The notes under the pieces: generated by a model | Seen by the model: only the letters and a program-made list of their open reading frames with translations | Told to the model about the DNA's origin: nothing | Databases searched by the model: none | From: Kiritimatiellota bacterium | GTDB lineage: Bacteria > Verrucomicrobiota > Lentisphaeria > Victivallales > JAADHT01 | Assembly (NCBI GenBank): GCA_013151705.1 | Contig: JAADHT010000033.1 | Coordinates: 1 to 7,891, forward strand | Direction: 5' to 3' | DNA: 7,891 nucleotides | In this document: piece after piece, positions 5,295-7,891 of the stretch | Position numbering within the stretch: the stretch's first letter is position 1 | Layout of the letters: every line of letters starts with the position of its first letter | Made by a program: the position numbers and the translations under genes

Positions 5295-7868
5295 ATGGAT
5301 ATGGAAAAATTGACTACTGAAACAAGAAAGGCGATTATGGCGGCCAGAGGCGTGGCCAGTGAATACAAGCACCAGGAGTTGAGGCCGATGCACCTTTTCG
5401 CGGCGTTGATCGCCTCGAACCAGGGATTGGTGGCGGAACTGCTGCGGAAATGCGGAATTTCGAAAATCGACTTGGCCGGCAAGATGGAAACGGCTTTGAA
5501 GGCGATTCCATCCGTTGACGGTCCGGGAGCCGAACAGCTCTACGCGTCGCGCGATTTCGAACTGGTTTTAAACACCGCTCTTAAAAAGGCCGAACAGTTG
5601 AAGGATGAGTTCGTCAGCGTGGACGTTTTGCTGCTGGCCGTGCTGGATGTCGATAAGGAGGCGCGCTCCATCGCGGCGGAATGCGGTTTGAGCGAAAAAG
5701 CCATCCTGGAATCACTCAAGGACATCCGCGGAAACCAGAGGGTAACCTCCGAAAATCCCGAAAACACTTTTCAGGCGTTGGAGAAATACGGGAAGGATTT
5801 GACGGTTTTGGCGGGGCAGGACAAGCTTGACCCCGTTATAGGACGGGACGACGAGATAAGAAGGGTGATTCAAATTCTTTCGAGGAGAACGAAGAACAAT
5901 CCGGTGCTGATCGGGGAGCCGGGCGTCGGCAAAACGGCCATCGTCGAAGGCTTGGCCATTCGCGTAGTCCGCGGGGATGTTCCCGAAGGATTGAAGAACA
6001 GACGTTTGATAGCGTTGGACATGGGCGCGCTTATCGCGGGAGCCAAATACCGCGGCGAGTTCGAGGAGAGGTTGAAAGCCGTGTTGAAAGAGGTTTCGGA
6101 GCGCGACGGCGAGATAATCCTTTTCATCGACGAGTTGCACACCGTCGTCGGCGCCGGAGCGGGCGAGGGAGCGATGGACGCCGGCAACATCCTCAAACCG
6201 ATGTTGGCGCGTGGCGAACTGCACTGCATAGGAGCGACGACCCTGGACGAATACCGCAAGTACATCGAGAAGGACAGCGCCCTCGAGCGTCGTTTCCAGT
6301 CCATCATGGTCGATCAACCATCGGTTGAGGACACCGTCTCGATATTGCGAGGACTCCGCGAACGATACGAGATCCACCATGGCGTCAAAATTCAGGATGG
6401 CGCGATTCTCGCGGCCGCCACGTTGTCGGACAGATACATTTCCGACCGGTTTCTACCGGACAAGGCGATCGACTTGATTGACGAGGCCGCGGCCAAGCTC
6501 CGCACGGAGATAGACAGTTGTCCAGTGGAGATTGACGAGGTCGAGCGGCGGGTTATGCAATTGGAGATTGAAATCACCGGTCTCAAAAAGGAAAAGGACA
6601 AAGCGTCGAAAGAGCGTCTGAAAGCTCTTGAAACGGAACTCGCGGACGTGAAGGAGACCGCGCAGGCTCTTCGTTCGGAATGGGAGAACGAGAAGAAAGC
6701 CATAACCGAAGTGGGAACGCTACGCGAGAGTTTGGAGATGGCGAGACAAAGCCTGGAGCGCGCGGAACGCGAATACAATCTCGAAGCGGCGGCCAAAATT
6801 AGACACGCCACGATTCCCGGCATAGAAAAACAAATCGCTGAAGCCGAGGAGCGTCTCCAGGAGCGCTCCGACTCCAGGTTGCTCAAAGAGGAGATCACCG
6901 AAAACGAGGTGGCTGAAATCGTTGCCAGATGGACGCACATACCGGTGAGCAAGCTCGTGGCGGGCGAAAAGGAGAAGATTCTCTCCTTGAGGGATTCCCT
7001 CCATCAACGGGTTGTCGGGCAAGACGAGGCGGTAGCCGCGGTCTCCGACGCGGTGTTGCGGGCCAGGGCCGGCCTCAAGGATCCGGAGAAACCGATAGCC
7101 TCCTTCATATTCCTCGGCCCGACCGGCGTCGGAAAGACCGAAACGGCGCGTGCTTTGGCCGAGAATTTGTTTGACGACGATCGGGCTATGATCCGGATCG
7201 ACATGTCTGAATACATGGAGAAGCACAGCGTGGCCAGATTGATCGGAGCGCCTCCCGGATACATCGGATTCGACGAGGGCGGCCAGCTCACCGAGGCGGT
7301 CAGGCGGCATCCTTATTCGGTTATTCTGTTCGACGAGTTGGAGAAGGCTCATCCGGATGTGTTCAACATTTTTCTGCAGATATTGGACGACGGGCGCATC
7401 ACCGATTCGAAAGGGCGGACCGTCAGCTTCAAAAACTGCATAATCATAATGACGTCGAATATTGGGAGCGACATACTCATCAACGAGCCCGACTCCGACT
7501 GCCGCGAACAAATTATAAAGTTGATGAACGCGCATTTCCGTCCGGAGTTCCTCAACCGGATAGACGAGATACTCTTCTTCCATTCGCTCGACAAGGAGCA
7601 TTTGAGGAAAATCGTCAAAATCCAACTGGGAAATTTCAGTAACAGATTGTCGGAGATGGGAGTGAAAGTCGAATTCACCGCCGCCGCGCTCGACTATCTG
7701 GCGAACGCCGGATTCGATCCCGTGTATGGAGCGCGCCCGTTGAAGCGTGTGATCACGCGCGAGGTTGAGACTCCGGTCTCGCGTATGCTGGTATCCGGCG
7801 AGTTGTCGCAGGGAGCTTCGCTGAAAGTCGACGCGGAAAACGGCGAATTGAAGCTGACGTCCAAGTAG
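5295..7868 (+). CDS. clpB: ATP-dependent chaperone ClpB (Hsp100 disaggregase)
   Basis: A cytoplasmic hexameric AAA+ machine that threads aggregated proteins through its pore, working with DnaK/DnaJ/GrpE to rescue them after heat or other stress. The 857-residue protein is full length and complete. In order: N-terminal Clp domain (about 1-145); first ATPase with Walker A GEPGVGKT (207-214), pore-loop KYRGEFEER (251-259), Walker B ILFIDE (275-280) and Arg fingers in ALERRFQ (329-335); the middle coiled-coil domain (about 405-530, rich in Lys and Glu), which separates ClpB from ClpA and ClpC; second ATPase with Walker A GPTGVGKT (608-615), pore-loop GYIGFDEGG (655-663), Walker B VILFDE (676-681) and sensor-2 GARPLKR (812-818). 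I start at the ATG at 5295 because of ribosome-binding-site spacing. It stands alone, divergent from the - strand genes; only 23 bases follow its TAG, so no terminator is visible. No substitution in a key residue was seen. Confidence 0.98.
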   Translation: MDMEKLTTETRKAIMAARGVASEYKHQELRPMHLFAALIASNQGLVAELLRKCGISKIDLAGKMETALKAIPSVDGPGAEQLYASRDFELVLNTALKKAEQLKDEFVSVDVLLLAVLDVDKEARSIAAECGLSEKAILESLKDIRGNQRVTSENPENTFQALEKYGKDLTVLAGQDKLDPVIGRDDEIRRVIQILSRRTKNNPVLIGEPGVGKTAIVEGLAIRVVRGDVPEGLKNRRLIALDMGALIAGAKYRGEFEERLKAVLKEVSERDGEIILFIDELHTVVGAGAGEGAMDAGNILKPMLARGELHCIGATTLDEYRKYIEKDSALERRFQSIMVDQPSVEDTVSILRGLRERYEIHHGVKIQDGAILAAATLSDRYISDRFLPDKAIDLIDEAAAKLRTEIDSCPVEIDEVERRVMQLEIEITGLKKEKDKASKERLKALETELADVKETAQALRSEWENEKKAITEVGTLRESLEMARQSLERAEREYNLEAAAKIRHATIPGIEKQIAEAEERLQERSDSRLLKEEITENEVAEIVARWTHIPVSKLVAGEKEKILSLRDSLHQRVVGQDEAVAAVSDAVLRARAGLKDPEKPIASFIFLGPTGVGKTETARALAENLFDDDRAMIRIDMSEYMEKHSVARLIGAPPGYIGFDEGGQLTEAVRRHPYSVILFDELEKAHPDVFNIFLQILDDGRITDSKGRTVSFKNCIIIMTSNIGSDILINEPDSDCREQIIKLMNAHFRPEFLNRIDEILFFHSLDKEHLRKIVKIQLGNFSNRLSEMGVKVEFTAAALDYLANAGFDPVYGARPLKRVITREVETPVSRMLVSGELSQGASLKVDAENGELKLTSK

Positions 7869-7891
7869 CTTCGGAAGTATTTCGCGGTCTA

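Overview
The window is a moderately GC-rich bacterial chromosomal segment. Three complete housekeeping-type genes are clear: clpB on the + strand, and an archaeal-type phosphoglycerate-mutase-family enzyme and an aspartate kinase on the - strand. Two damaged - strand genes accompany them. Taxonomy cannot be fixed from the sequence alone. The mix of short tandem repeats, GC-rich hairpins, an archaeal-type ApgM relative and an aspartokinase beginning HTIEKIGGTS suggests an uncultured environmental lineage, possibly of the Planctomycetes-Verrucomicrobia-Lentisphaerae type. That is inference.

Layout from left to right. Positions 1-307 hold no convincing gene, but contain a palindrome, a 9-bp tandem repeat and three GC-rich hairpins. 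Positions 308-1620 (-) are a membrane-anchored, helical-repeat-like protein whose frame is broken by a 128-bp array of sixteen 8-bp units; a second array of the same unit lies in frame near its C-terminus. A 217-bp gap with a candidate promoter and an A/T-rich hairpin follows. Next come aspartate kinase (1838-3229, -), a 245-bp gap with hairpins, the ApgM-family gene (3475-4674, -), and a 51-codon stub of a Gfo/Idh/MocA-type oxidoreductase (4661-4816, -) that overlaps the ApgM start. A divergent intergenic region (4817-5294) carries a candidate - strand promoter with a perfect 15-bp palindrome in its spacer. ClpB (5295-7868, +) nearly fills the rest.

The metabolic theme is the aspartate pathway. 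Aspartate kinase makes aspartyl phosphate. The adjacent ApgM-like protein belongs to a group proposed elsewhere to act as a homoserine kinase, so the two genes could supply the first and a late step of threonine synthesis. ClpB is an unrelated disaggregase read from the opposite strand.

The most unusual signal is the 8-bp repeat. Because 8 and 3 are coprime, it encodes the same octapeptide in all three frames and has no stop in either direction, so it can sit inside genes with little harm. In array 1 its length (128 = 42x3+2) is exactly the offset that separates the N-terminal membrane segment from the C-terminal domain.
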